Shown: piece by piece, positions 42,986-51,120 of the stretch
Numbering within the stretch: position 1 is the first letter of the stretch
How the letters are laid out: every line of letters starts with the position of its first letter
Source: Amarolinea sp964580725
GTDB lineage: Bacteria; Chloroflexota; Anaerolineae; SSC4; Amarolineaceae
Length of the DNA: 64,000 bases
Assembly (NCBI GenBank): GCA_964580725.1
Contig: CAZOLV010000008.1
Span: forward strand, 1-64,000
Direction: 5' to 3'
Program-made: the position numbers and the translations under genes
Notes under the pieces: generated by a model
Databases searched by the model: none
Told to the model about the DNA's origin: nothing
The model's input: the letters and a program-made list of their open reading frames with translations, nothing else

Positions 42986-44149
42986 TTAGCGCAAACCAAG
43001 CTCTTGGCGCGCAATGACCAGACGCTGGATTTCGCTGGTTCCTTCGTAGATTTCGGTGATCTTCGCATCCCGGAAGTAACGCTCCAGGGGCAGTTCCTTG
43101 CTGTAACCCATGCCGCCGTGAATCTGCAGCGCCTGATGCGTCACGAACATGGCCGTTTCGCTGGCGTGCAGTTTGGCCATCGCCGCCTCCAGCGTGTAAC
43201 GTTTGCCCTGGGCGCCGGCCGCCATCTTGGCCAACGCCGCCTGGTAGATCAACAGCCGGCTGGCCTCGATGCGCGTCTTCATGTCGGCGATCTTCCACTG
43301 AATGCCCTGGAACTCCCCAATCGCCTGACCAAAGGCGCGGCGCTGACGGGCATACTCCAGGCTCGCTTCGTAGGCCGCTTCGGCCACGCCAAGCGCCTGG
43401 CTGGCAATGCCAATGCGCCCGGCATCGAGCACCGTCATGGCGATGCGGAATCCCTGGCCCGGCTGGCCGATCAGGTTTTCACGCGGGCAGTGATAATCCT
43501 CGAACAGCAGTTCGGAGGTGGCGCTGGCCCGAATGCCGAGTTTTGGCTCCACCTTGCCGCGCACGAAACCGGGGCGATTTGGCTCGACCAGGAAGGCGGA
43601 AATGCCGTTGTGCCCCTTGTCAGGATCGGTCATGGCAAACAGCACCACGAAATCGGCCACCGGCCCGCTGGTCACCCACGATTTGCGCCCGTTGATCACA
43701 TACGCGCTGCCGTCGGCGCTGCACTGCGCCCGCGTCTTCATGTTGCCCGCATCCGAACCAGACATCGGCTCGGTCAACGAGTAGGCGCCGATCGCCGCGC
43801 CGCCGGCAACCGGCCTCAGATACTTCTCTTTTTGCTCCTCCGTGCCAAACTTGAGCAAGCCGTGGCAGTAGAGCGAATTGTTGACCGATAGGATCGTGCT
43901 GGTCGCCACATCGGCCCGAGCGATCTCTTCGACCGCCAACGCATACGACAGGGTGTCGAGACCGGCGCCGCCGTACTGCTCCGGCACCTCGATCCCCATC
44001 AGCCCCAACGCGCCCATCTGGCGCACGATTTCGAACGGAAACTCCCCCGCCTCGTCGAAATGCGCCGCCCGCGGCGCGATCTCCTTCTGTGCAAAATTGC
44101 GCGCAACATCGCGAATCATTCGTTGCTCTTCATTGAGCTGCAGATCCAT
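42986..44149 (-). CDS. Acyl-CoA dehydrogenase
   Basis: FAD-dependent alpha,beta-oxidation of an acyl-CoA thioester. The 387-aa protein is full length. It has an N-terminal helical domain (MDLQLNEEQRMIRD), LTEPMSGSDAGNMKT and the WVTSGPVADF flavin site. C-terminal motifs are QIHGGMGY and RDAKITEIYEGTSEIQR, with the catalytic-base Glu at ~369 as in short-chain enzymes. GGAGG lies 6 bases before ATG 44149. It is the first catabolic gene of the operon whose later genes make the carboxylase. Butyryl-, isobutyryl- or 2-methylbutyryl-CoA are candidate substrates, and branched-chain catabolism to propionyl-CoA would fit. Confidence 0.92.
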   Translation of the reverse strand: MDLQLNEEQRMIRDVARNFAQKEIAPRAAHFDEAGEFPFEIVRQMGALGLMGIEVPEQYGGAGLDTLSYALAVEEIARADVATSTILSVNNSLYCHGLLKFGTEEQKEKYLRPVAGGAAIGAYSLTEPMSGSDAGNMKTRAQCSADGSAYVINGRKSWVTSGPVADFVVLFAMTDPDKGHNGISAFLVEPNRPGFVRGKVEPKLGIRASATSELLFEDYHCPRENLIGQPGQGFRIAMTVLDAGRIGIASQALGVAEAAYEASLEYARQRRAFGQAIGEFQGIQWKIADMKTRIEASRLLIYQAALAKMAAGAQGKRYTLEAAMAKLHASETAMFVTHQALQIHGGMGYSKELPLERYFRDAKITEIYEGTSEIQRLVIARQELGLR

Positions 44150-44185
44150 CTGAATCCTCCACAAACGAACAGGCCGCCGCAGCCC

Positions 44186-44479
44186 TCAGCCGCCGGCGAC
44201 CACAACTCCCAAAACGGCCCACAACAGCCCACAGCCAAAACAGATCCCCAACAGCAGGGGCAAAGCGATGAGCGTCGCCAGCAGGTTGCCGGTCAGACGC
44301 CCGCCAGCGCGCGAGAGACCCGCCGCCGTCGCCAGGCTGACCAGTAACGCCAATACACCAGCGCTGGCCTGAGCAACCCAGTCCGGAGTGACCAAAACGA
44401 CCGTGAGTAGATACAGGACGGCGGCGCCGATGACCAAACCACAACCGGCGCTGAATAGAGCAATACCAAGACGTTTCAA
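44186..44479 (-). CDS. Small polytopic membrane protein of unknown function
   Basis: A 97-aa hydrophobic protein with about three helices (GLVIGAAVLYLLTVVLV, AGVLALLVSLATAAG and LLATLIALPLLLGICFGCG). No family recognised. TTG 44479 is preferred because GAGAGG lies ~10 bases upstream. The longer GTG start at 44524 would lie on top of the -10 box. It leads the minus-strand operon, 36 bp before the acyl-CoA dehydrogenase gene. Confidence 0.6.
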   Translation of the reverse strand: MKRLGIALFSAGCGLVIGAAVLYLLTVVLVTPDWVAQASAGVLALLVSLATAAGLSRAGGRLTGNLLATLIALPLLLGICFGCGLLWAVLGVVVAGG

Positions 44480-44515
44480 GCGGATGTACCTCTCGCAAGT
44501 TGGTGGGTTGCTGTC

Positions 44516-44544
44516 ATTGTACACGATTCAGGGGAAATTCACAA
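44516..44544 (-). promoter_or_regulatory. Promoter for the acyl-CoA/carboxylase operon
   Basis: On the minus strand TTGTGA (44544-44539), a 17-bp spacer and TACAAT (44521-44516) predict a start near 44509. The genes that follow down to 34118 are all co-directional with gaps of 57 bp or less and many ATGA overlaps. This may therefore be the main promoter for ~10 kb, though internal promoters cannot be ruled out. Confidence 0.6.
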
Positions 44545-44569
44545 GGCTTGCGCCGGGCAACGACTGCGC

Positions 44570-45058
44570 TCAATCGTGCAGCGCGGCGTAAATGCGGTCA
44601 TAGGTGGTTTCCAGCGACTCGGGGATGACGCGGGCGCCGCCAATGATCGTCATGTAGTTGGTGTCGGCGCCCCAACGCGGCACGATGTGCATATGCACAT
44701 GCTCGACTACGCCAGCGCCCGCCGCCGCCCCCAGATTGATCCCCATGTTGAAGCCATGCGGGCTGAGCGCCCGCCGCAGCGCCGCCAGGCCCTGGTTCGC
44801 CACCAACATCATGTCGGTCAGGGTGTCGGCGTCCAAATCCTCCAGGCTGGCTTTGTGGGCATAGGGGGCCACGAGCAGGTGTCCGTTGTTGTACGGGTAG
44901 AGGTTCATCATCAGATAGGCAAGGCGCCCGCGCAGCAACAGCAGTTCCTCCCTGTCATCGGCCACGGCCGGCTTCTGACAAAAGATGCAGCCGGTCTTTG
45001 GCCGTTCAGAATGGCCGCTGATGTAGCTCATGCGCCAGGGCGCCCACAGAATTGACAT
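44570..45058 (-). CDS. HIT-family nucleotide hydrolase
   Basis: A 162-aa histidine-triad protein. The N-terminal CIFCQKPA (CxxC, partial zinc site) is followed by RLAYLMMNLYPYNNGHLLVAP. The triad HVHMHIVPRWGAD has His120, His122 (nucleophile position) and His124. Such proteins hydrolyse AMP conjugates or dinucleoside polyphosphates (AP4A phosphorylase/Aprataxin-like branch). GAGGAA lies 8 bases before ATG 45058. It is transcribed toward the operon promoter but is separate from that operon by the promoter gap. Confidence 0.9.
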   Translation of the reverse strand: MSILWAPWRMSYISGHSERPKTGCIFCQKPAVADDREELLLLRGRLAYLMMNLYPYNNGHLLVAPYAHKASLEDLDADTLTDMMLVANQGLAALRRALSPHGFNMGINLGAAAGAGVVEHVHMHIVPRWGADTNYMTIIGGARVIPESLETTYDRIYAALHD

Positions 45059-45275
45059 GGTGGTCTTCCTCGTCTTGCTAGTTTGGAATCCGCATGTGAG
45101 TCCGAGTCCGGGTCGGAATCCGAGTTTGGTTCATTGCACTGGAAAGAACGTCGCTGACGATGAGCGCCAGTGTACCAGATGCGCCGCACTGCGTCAATTA
45201 AAGATTGGTGAGACTTCCTCGAGTACGGAATCTTTCTTCCTTACCCTCGACGCCCATTCGGTGTATGGTAAGCGC

Positions 45276-46148
45276 ATGACAACCCTGTTACACGAAGCGG
45301 CCGATGATTTGACCCTGGCCCTGCGCGCCGGCCAGACGCTTGCGCCTGGCGTGCGTCGCCTGGGGCGCCCACTGCGTTACTGGCCGGTCATTGACTCCAC
45401 CCAACGTCCGGCGCACCGCGCGGCGCAGGAGGGCGCCGCCGAGGGCCTGGTCATCCTGGCCGACGAGCAGACGGCGGGCAAGGGGCGCCTGGGGCGTGTT
45501 TGGGAAGCGCCCGCCGGCTCCGGCCTGCTCATGTCGCTGCTGCTGCGTCCAAACGACCCGCATCCCGGCCCGCCGCGCCCCATCGTGCGCGCCCAACAGG
45601 GTTCTCAACTGACGATGTGCGTAGGCCTCGGCGCCGCCGCCGCTGTCGAAGAGATCACCGGCCTGGCTGTGCAGCTCAAATGGCCCAATGACCTGCTGTT
45701 GCACGGGCGCAAACTGGCCGGCATCCTGACCGAAACCCAACTCGACGGCGACCGTATCGTCTACGCCGTGACCGGCCTGGGACTCAACGTCAATTGGATC
45801 TTGCCGTCCGCTCACCCGCTGGCCGCCAGCGCCATCAGCCTGGCCCAGGCGCTGGGTAGACCGGTCAGCCGCCTGGCCTTGCTTGGCGCCATCCTGCGCC
45901 AGATCGAAGAACAGATCGAACATTGGCAGGCAGGACATTCGCCCTATGTCGCCTGGTCGCAGCGCATGGCATACGACCGACAAATGGTGCAAGTCACGCT
46001 CGGTGATGCGACCCTGACCGGTATTCTGAGCGGCGTCAACCAGGACGGTGCTCTACTCCTGCAAGATGCAGGAGGGGTCACCCACACCATCTGGGCGGGC
46101 GATGTGCAGCGGCTGGTGCAGGCTGCTGCGCCCGCGCCGGAGGCATGA
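45276..46148 (+). CDS. birA: Biotin--[acetyl-CoA-carboxylase] ligase, no DNA-binding domain
   Basis: Attaches biotin to carrier proteins via biotinyl-AMP. The 290-aa protein has the substrate loop GKGRLGRVWEAP (GRGRxGR equivalent), then GLLMSLLLRP, VQLKWPNDLLLHGRKLAGIL and GLGLNVNW. A C-terminal SH3-like domain (VQVTLGDATLTGILSGV) completes it. It is a class I ligase: there is no N-terminal helix-turn-helix, so it should not repress biotin genes. ATG 45276 is chosen, and GTG 45261 is in frame just upstream. It lies close to the biotin carrier operon, its likely client. The N-terminal ~35 residues before YWPVIDST are longer than usual. Confidence 0.9.
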   Translation: MTTLLHEAADDLTLALRAGQTLAPGVRRLGRPLRYWPVIDSTQRPAHRAAQEGAAEGLVILADEQTAGKGRLGRVWEAPAGSGLLMSLLLRPNDPHPGPPRPIVRAQQGSQLTMCVGLGAAAAVEEITGLAVQLKWPNDLLLHGRKLAGILTETQLDGDRIVYAVTGLGLNVNWILPSAHPLAASAISLAQALGRPVSRLALLGAILRQIEEQIEHWQAGHSPYVAWSQRMAYDRQMVQVTLGDATLTGILSGVNQDGALLLQDAGGVTHTIWAGDVQRLVQAAAPAPEA

Positions 46149-46217
46149 GAAGGTCGCCGGTCTGGCGCGGCAAGCGCAGGCATTGCCTGCAATCTATTTC
46201 TGGACAAGGACCTCCCA

Positions 46218-47528
46218 ATGAGCATTCAGTTCGACTGGCATGACGCCGAAGATGAACGCTGGCAGCACGATGACGAAGCCACCGCCAGCCCAAGCGCCCA
46301 TGACTGGCGCCCGCCGGAGGCGCGCAACGCGCCCGCACCAGGCAGCGCCATGACGACGCGCCCCGCCAAGGGGCGTCAGGTCGCTTCGGAACGCACGACG
46401 CACTGGGAAACGACGCGCGTCGTGCGCTATCTGGGACTCGGCGTCTTCATCGGCCTGGTCATCAGCCTCGGCGCCATTTACATCATGGCCCAACGCAATC
46501 GCGCCGCCGCCCGCGCCGATCTGCAGGCCGTCATCAGCGTCGAAGCCAGTGCCCTGGCGAAGGGCGATGAAGAGGTCTTTCTCGCCTTTCAAGACGACAC
46601 CGACGCCGCCTGGCAAAATCTACAGAAGAACCAGATCGAACAACTGCGCAGCCGCGCCATCACCACGCCCTTGATACTGGACGACTTCACCCTGACCGGC
46701 GACACCGCCTGGGCCGTCGTGCACTACGAGCAGGACGGCGCCGAGTATCAGCGTATTCAGTTCTACCGGCTGGTCGAAGGCCAGTGGAAACGCACCGCCC
46801 CCGACGCCGGCTATTGGGGCGAGGCCATGACGCTGGAAACGCGCCATTTCGTCTTTCATCACTACGCCAAAGACGAAGCCCTGGTCAAGGCGCTGGCCGA
46901 GCAGGCCGAAGAGTTCTACAGCCGAACGCAGCTCGACTTCAACGTCGGCGCCAGCCCACTGTTCACCTTCCACTTGGAGCCGCAAACCCAACCGGCGCAG
47001 GCGCGCTATAGCGAAGGCCTGTTTCATCTCTCCTCCCCACAACTGACCGGTGTACGGCGCGATGGGCATCTGCCGGCCGAACTGCTCGAAACCGTCGCCT
47101 ACAACATCAGCCTGCGCCTGGCGATGGAAAAATCGGGTCTGTTCCTGCGTGCGCGCAATTTTGGCAGCGGCAACTGGATGATGCTGCAGGGCGTGGTCTT
47201 CTGGCAACTGGAACGGCTGACGCCCGACAACCGCATGACCGCCAACCTCGACGCACAGTTCCAGGCCGCCGCCTCGCAAGGACAATTCCTGCCGGTCACC
47301 GCCCTTTGGCCGCCCTTCCGCCTGGGCAGCATCGAACGCACCTCGCTGGCGATGGCGCAGTCCTATCACATCGTGACTTATCTGGCCAACAGCACAGCGC
47401 CTGGCCGCATTCCGGTGCTCTTACGCGCCCTGGGCGACGGCCTCGACGCCAGCGCAACCCTGGAACGCCTGGGCTTCGACCTGCGCACCTTCGAGCAGCA
47501 ATGGCGCGCCTACGCATTGGCGCCCTGA
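46218..47528 (+). CDS. Membrane-anchored peptidase-MA-like protein lacking the zinc motif
   Basis: A 436-aa protein. An acidic cytoplasmic N-terminus (~1-65) precedes one transmembrane helix (YLGLGVFIGLVISLGAIYIM) and a domain resembling NTF2-like folds (~95-195). The C-terminal domain follows the layout of peptidase-MA/gluzincin proteins: ETRHFVFHHYAKDEALV, then PAELLETVAYNISLRLAM where HExxH would be expected, NWMMLQGVVFWQL and a closing SYHIVTYLAN. The HExxH and downstream Glu are absent, so it is probably a non-catalytic paralogue. AAGGA lies before ATG 46218. The fold assignment is by pattern only. Confidence 0.6.
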   Translation: MSIQFDWHDAEDERWQHDDEATASPSAHDWRPPEARNAPAPGSAMTTRPAKGRQVASERTTHWETTRVVRYLGLGVFIGLVISLGAIYIMAQRNRAAARADLQAVISVEASALAKGDEEVFLAFQDDTDAAWQNLQKNQIEQLRSRAITTPLILDDFTLTGDTAWAVVHYEQDGAEYQRIQFYRLVEGQWKRTAPDAGYWGEAMTLETRHFVFHHYAKDEALVKALAEQAEEFYSRTQLDFNVGASPLFTFHLEPQTQPAQARYSEGLFHLSSPQLTGVRRDGHLPAELLETVAYNISLRLAMEKSGLFLRARNFGSGNWMMLQGVVFWQLERLTPDNRMTANLDAQFQAAASQGQFLPVTALWPPFRLGSIERTSLAMAQSYHIVTYLANSTAPGRIPVLLRALGDGLDASATLERLGFDLRTFEQQWRAYALAP

Positions 47529-47545
47529 CCGGCATCTGGTATAAT
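47517..47545 (+). promoter_or_regulatory. Promoter for the Pro/Thr-rich protein gene
   Basis: TTGGCG (47517-47522), a 17-bp spacer and TATAAT (47540-47545) predict a start near 47552. The -35 box lies in the last codons of the preceding gene. The leader contains three near-copies of CGAAGGACA with a 10-base period (47581-47610). Confidence 0.7.
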
Positions 47546-47611
47546 CCACCCGCCAGGCGTCTGCGCACGGCAATTCCAAACCGAAGGACAGCGAAGGACA
47601 TCGAAGGGCGA

Positions 47612-48310
47612 GTGTTTCGATTCTTGGCCGCCTGCTGCCGGCGCTTGACGGCAATGACCCCGCCTGAGCGCCGCTCCCAGACATCAGCCTCGGCAGCGCA
47701 TCACGTGCTGTGGCTGGCGTTCGTTTCTTTGCTCATCGGTCTTCAGTTGGAAGCGGGGCGCGCCGCGCCGTTGCCTTTCCAATCCAATTCGCCTAACCCA
47801 ACTGTCACACCCACGCCCACCATCACGCCCACCTGGACGCCGTCCTGGACGCCCGCCGCGCCGACGGACACTCCCACTCTGACGCCTACCCTGCCGCCGG
47901 CAACCGACACCCCAACGCCAGCCACGCCCCCTCCCGATCTCAGCCCAACCCCAACGCCCACCGACGTCGAGTCGCCGTCGCCGGCCCCGCCCACCCTGAC
48001 CGAAACGCCAACGCCGGTTCTGGACGAGACGCCAACGCCGGTTCTGGACGAAACGCCAACGCCCGACGCAACGGTCACGTTCACCCCAACCCCTGTCCCG
48101 TCACTGCCCCCGCCCCCGCCCCCGCCCACCGGCGCGCCGCTCACACCGGTCACGGCGACGCCGGCTGCGCTGCCACCCGCTGCTGGCGGCCTCTTTGGGC
48201 AGAGCCTGTTGCAGGCGCTCAGCTTCGTGTGGCTTGGCTGCGGCATTTTGTTGATACTTGTCATTGGCGTTGGGTTGGCTCTCCTGGCGCGCCGCCGCCC
48301 GCCGGCATGA
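47612..48310 (+). CDS. Pro/Thr-rich protein anchored by N- and C-terminal hydrophobic segments
   Basis: A 232-aa low-complexity protein. It has an N-terminal hydrophobic segment (HHVLWLAFVSLLIGLQLEA, signal or anchor) and a ~130-residue stretch of PTPT, ETPTP and PPDLSPTP motifs, with a 24-bp tandem repeat giving PVLDETPT units. It then has an eight-proline run and a C-terminal helix (FVWLGCGILLILVIGVGLALL) followed by ARRRPP. Such linkers are common in Chloroflexota surface proteins and may be glycosylated. GTG 47612 is used; GAAGGG lies only 3 bases upstream. ATG 47654 is the alternative. It overlaps the next start by ATGA, and that gene encodes a glycosyltransferase. Confidence 0.65.
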   Translation: MFRFLAACCRRLTAMTPPERRSQTSASAAHHVLWLAFVSLLIGLQLEAGRAAPLPFQSNSPNPTVTPTPTITPTWTPSWTPAAPTDTPTLTPTLPPATDTPTPATPPPDLSPTPTPTDVESPSPAPPTLTETPTPVLDETPTPVLDETPTPDATVTFTPTPVPSLPPPPPPPTGAPLTPVTATPAALPPAAGGLFGQSLLQALSFVWLGCGILLILVIGVGLALLARRRPPA

Positions 48311-49830
48311 ATTCCATGCACGGCGCAAGGCTGGCCTCGCCGCCGTCTACCCGGTCATGGCGACGCACCTGGTTGTTGCTGGCCATCGTGCTGCTGGCCT
48401 TTGTCCTGCGCGTCTGGCGGCTCGATTTTCAGAGTCTGTGGCGCGACGAAGTAGACGCCCTGCGCTTTGCCACGCGTCCCCTGACCATGCTGTTGGGCGC
48501 CTTCAGCAAACCGGGTGAAAACGGCCCGCTCTTCTTCTTGTTGCTGCGCCCCTGGCTGCGCATCGTGGGCGAAAGCGAGTTTGCCCTACGCTTCTTCAGC
48601 GTGCTTTGGGGAACACTGATCATTCCGCTGACCTGGCTCGTCATCCGCCGTTTGGCGCGCAATTTGGGTCGCGGCGGCGCGGCCTGGCGCCAACTGACGC
48701 TGGCGGCTGGATTGGCGCTGCTTCTGCTCGCTGCTTCGCCCTATTTGATCTGGTACAGTCAAGAAGGGAAGATGTACGCCCTGGTGACGGCGCTGGCGCT
48801 GGCGTCGCTTGCCGCCCTGCTCTGGGCACTGGCGCCGGGGGCCGGGCATGTGGGCGGCCGCTGGCTGCTCTACATCACTCTAACCAGCCTCGGCTTTTAT
48901 CTGCACGTTATGCTGGTGTTGATGCTGCCAGCGCATGCGATTCTCTTTGCGCTGCACTGGCCCGCCAGCCGCCGCCGTCTGGGCGGCGGGCTGATCGCAC
49001 TGGCCAGTTTCATCCTGCCCTACCTGCCGTTGGTTTGGTGGCAATGGCGGCTCTTCACCTCACCCACGTTCGATCCTGGCTTCGAGTTCGTCTCGTTGCC
49101 GCGCGCCCTGGCGATTCTGCTAGCGGCCTTTGGACGCGGCGTGCGGGCGACACCGACCATTGGGCTGGTGGCGGTGTGGGTCTTTTGCCTGCTGACGGCC
49201 TGCGCCCTGGCCCTCCGTCGCGCCCACCCGTGGCAGCGCCTTGTGCTGTTTCTGTGCGCCTGGTTGCTGCTGCCACCGCTGCTGCTGCACATGGTGACGC
49301 TGCGCGTGCCGCTCTTCAACGACCGCTATCTCATCTTCATCGGCCCCGCCTTCTACCTGCTGTGCGCCATCGGCGTCATTCTGATGGCGCAGCAAAATCG
49401 GGCGCTGGCCCTGGCCGCGCTCGTACTGGCGTTGACGCTCGACGGCATCGGCGTCGTTGGCCAGGCCGTCACACCGATCAAGAGCGATTTTCGGGCGGCG
49501 GCGGCGTTCGTACAGGCCAAGCGTGCGCCCGCCGACGTGTTGGTCTTCTGTCACCCCTACAATCGCTTCGTTTTCGCCTACTACGCCGGTTGGGACTACG
49601 CCTGGCGCGAGGCGTCATTCACCAACGACGCACAGCGCGTCAGCGGTGAAAACGCCGGCGCACAGATCGGGCAGTTGTTGGAAGGGGCGGAATTCGCCTG
49701 GCTGATCGAAGCGGAGTGCGAGGCGTGGGATCGTCGCGGAATCAACCGGCGCTGGCTGGACGCGCATGGTCAGTCCGTGGCCGAGGCGTCAGTCACCGGC
49801 GTGCGCGTCACGCGTTGGCGTTTGCGTTGA
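48307..49830 (+). CDS. GT39-like membrane glycosyltransferase (GT-C fold)
   Basis: A 507-aa polytopic membrane protein with about 10 helices. After helix 1 the loop has LDFQSLWRDEVDALRFA, where the acidic Asp-Glu pair matches the polyprenyl-phosphate-sugar site of ArnT/PMT-like enzymes. SPYLIWYSQEGKMYAL is another typical loop of this family. The C-terminal ~110 residues form a soluble domain. It starts in ATGA overlap with the Pro/Thr-rich protein gene. That pairing raises the possibility that it glycosylates that Thr-rich protein (inference). Confidence 0.85.
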   Translation: MNSMHGARLASPPSTRSWRRTWLLLAIVLLAFVLRVWRLDFQSLWRDEVDALRFATRPLTMLLGAFSKPGENGPLFFLLLRPWLRIVGESEFALRFFSVLWGTLIIPLTWLVIRRLARNLGRGGAAWRQLTLAAGLALLLLAASPYLIWYSQEGKMYALVTALALASLAALLWALAPGAGHVGGRWLLYITLTSLGFYLHVMLVLMLPAHAILFALHWPASRRRLGGGLIALASFILPYLPLVWWQWRLFTSPTFDPGFEFVSLPRALAILLAAFGRGVRATPTIGLVAVWVFCLLTACALALRRAHPWQRLVLFLCAWLLLPPLLLHMVTLRVPLFNDRYLIFIGPAFYLLCAIGVILMAQQNRALALAALVLALTLDGIGVVGQAVTPIKSDFRAAAAFVQAKRAPADVLVFCHPYNRFVFAYYAGWDYAWREASFTNDAQRVSGENAGAQIGQLLEGAEFAWLIEAECEAWDRRGINRRWLDAHGQSVAEASVTGVRVTRWRLR

Positions 49831-49839
49831 AGTGTTGGC

Positions 49840-50415
49840 ACATGGCCGATCTGGTCATACTTCGTGATCGTCGTGCTGCTGCCGAATGTCATCTTCTCGT
49901 GGTCGGCGCCGATATAGACGGTTGTGCTGCTCCCTATCACCGCCGTCACCCGGTTGCCATCCGCATCGTCAGGCCCACCCTGAGTTTGCCGAACGGCTTC
50001 GACATGAGCTTGCCGAACGGTGTAGCTGGTCAGCACCGTGCTTCCCTGCTTCACCTGCTGCAAGCGGTTCTCGGCATCCCTTCAACTGCGCTCAGGGTAA
50101 ACTCCGACCAGGGTGTAGGTCACGCCGCCCACGGTGCGCCCGATCATGTTTGTGTTGCAGTCATCATTGTAGGCGCCGCTGCCCGCCGTCACCGGCGCAG
50201 GCGCGGGCGTCGCGCCAGAAGCGGAAATCGGATCGCAGTTGGGATCAGAGGACGTGCGATTAGCAGCGGTATTTATCTGGGGGGGTAACGGCCGCGGCGA
50301 CCGGCGACCAGAGCAGACTGCCGATGACCAGCAGATGCAGCGCCAACAGCGGCCGCAGCCAGTGCGTGAAACGACGCGACGATGAGAGGAACGAAGCAGC
50401 AGTACGCGACGACAT
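49840..50415 (-). pseudogene. Relic of a secreted RHS-repeat gene, frameshifted and carrying repeat inserts
   Basis: ATG 50415 (AAAGGGAA upstream) begins a signal peptide (LLALHLLVIGSLLWSP, VAAAVTPP) that stops at 50260. Removing one base from the G7 run (50279-50285) continues into INTAANRTSSDPNCDP. Further on come NTNMIGRTVGGVTYTL, AENRLQQVKQGSTVLTSY and DADGNRVTAVIGSSTTVYIG, clear RHS/YD-repeat sequence. Two foreign stretches interrupt it: ~50078-50108 (brings an in-frame stop) and ~49972-50020. Both match the CGACAGGCTCAG/TTGCCGAACGG repeat style. The relic ends near the stop of the convergent glycosyltransferase gene. The large RHS gene at 22.7-28.7 kb is a distant relative. Confidence 0.75.
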
Positions 50416-50670
50416 GACGAAATTCCCTTTCACGCAGTAACCCGAAACGGGAGGGATGCGGGGCCAGGGACATTCCTGACTGCCAAAGGATCGTCTCGAC
50501 CCCCGGCATCTGGCGACGCCAGCGGTCTGAAGCAACTGCGGCGAGTATAACGCCGCCGCGTGGCATTGTCAAAGGGTGGGAGGAACGCAAAGGGCGCCAG
50601 TTTCGGGGTGTCGGGGTGCTTGGGCTGATGTGCGGCCACGGGCGAGGATTTCAACGCAAGGGGGCAAAGA

Positions 50671-50814
50671 GGCCAGGACGCAAGGGGTCAGAGAATCGAG
50701 GAAACGGAAATCTCAGGCTCAGCCTGCGGAAACTCCCGCCCCGATCTCCATCCTGTCAATCCTGTTCATCCTGTCAAAAAACCGGCGCCCGGCGGCCAGG
50801 ACGCAAGGGGTCAG
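50671..50814. repeat. Intergenic repeats before the tRNA gene
   Basis: GCCAGGACGCAAGGGGTCAG occurs twice as an exact 20-bp direct repeat (50671-50690 and 50795-50814). Between them lies CATCCTGTCAATCCTGTTCA with further TCCTGTCA units and an A6 run (50748-50781), the same family as 34033-34057. An ACGCAAGGGGGCAAAG motif precedes the first copy. The whole 50536-50880 stretch holds only these repeats; I see no gene in it. Confidence 0.65.
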
Positions 50815-50881
50815 GAGGATGACGGGGCGCAGGGGTGATGTACGGTTGGCAGCACTCGCAAAAGTTTCCCCCAACTCCCAT

Positions 50882-50910
50882 TTGGCAAGCCCGCTGACCT
50901 TTGGTATAAT
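50882..50910 (+). promoter_or_regulatory. Promoter of the tRNA-Thr gene
   Basis: TTGGCA (50882-50887), a 17-bp spacer and TATAAT (50905-50910) are near consensus, with a start near 50917, about 73 bases upstream of the mature tRNA 5' end. Confidence 0.8.
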
Positions 50911-50989
50911 CCTCCTGTCCGTTGAGACGGCGTACCGCCGCCCGTTGGGCCGTCAGGTTCGCAGCATGACTCAGCGCAGCCAAGTTGAC

Positions 50990-51062
50990 GCCATCCTAGC
51001 TCAATCGGCAGAGCAAGCGCTTCGTAAGCGCTAGGTTGTCGGTTCGATTCCGACGGATGGCT
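50990..51062 (+). tRNA. tRNA-Thr, anticodon CGT
   Basis: A complete cloverleaf can be read. Acceptor stem GCCATCC/GGATGGC (50990-50996 with 51055-51061), D arm GCTC...GAGC, anticodon stem AGCGC/GCGCT with loop TTCGTAA. Anticodon CGT lies at 51023-51025, reading ACG threonine codons. The variable loop is AGGTT and the T arm GTCGG TTCGATT CCGAC. The discriminator is T51062 and no CCA is encoded, so 3' processing by RNase Z and CCA addition are needed. Confidence 0.95.
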
Positions 51063-51071
51063 CTCGATATG

Positions 51072-51102
51072 GAGCAGGGCGTGAAAAGCCCTGCTCTTTT
51101 TT
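51072..51102 (+). terminator. Strong intrinsic terminator after tRNA-Thr
   Basis: GAGCAGGGC (51072-51080) pairs with GCCCTGCTC (51088-51096) across a 7-base GTGAAAA loop. Six T residues follow (51097-51102). It begins 10 bases after the tRNA and ends 18 bases before the flippase ATG. Confidence 0.9.
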
Positions 51103-51120
51103 GTGGATTGGATTCTTTGC

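Noticed and set aside
45085..45125. TCCGAGTCCGGGTCGGAATCCGAGT-like simple repeat before birA
   Set aside because: Short, imperfect and without flanking structure; probably slippage in GC-rich intergenic DNA.
50990..51062. Integration site of a genomic island at the tRNA
   Set aside because: No integrase and no repeat of the tRNA 3' end were seen within the window.
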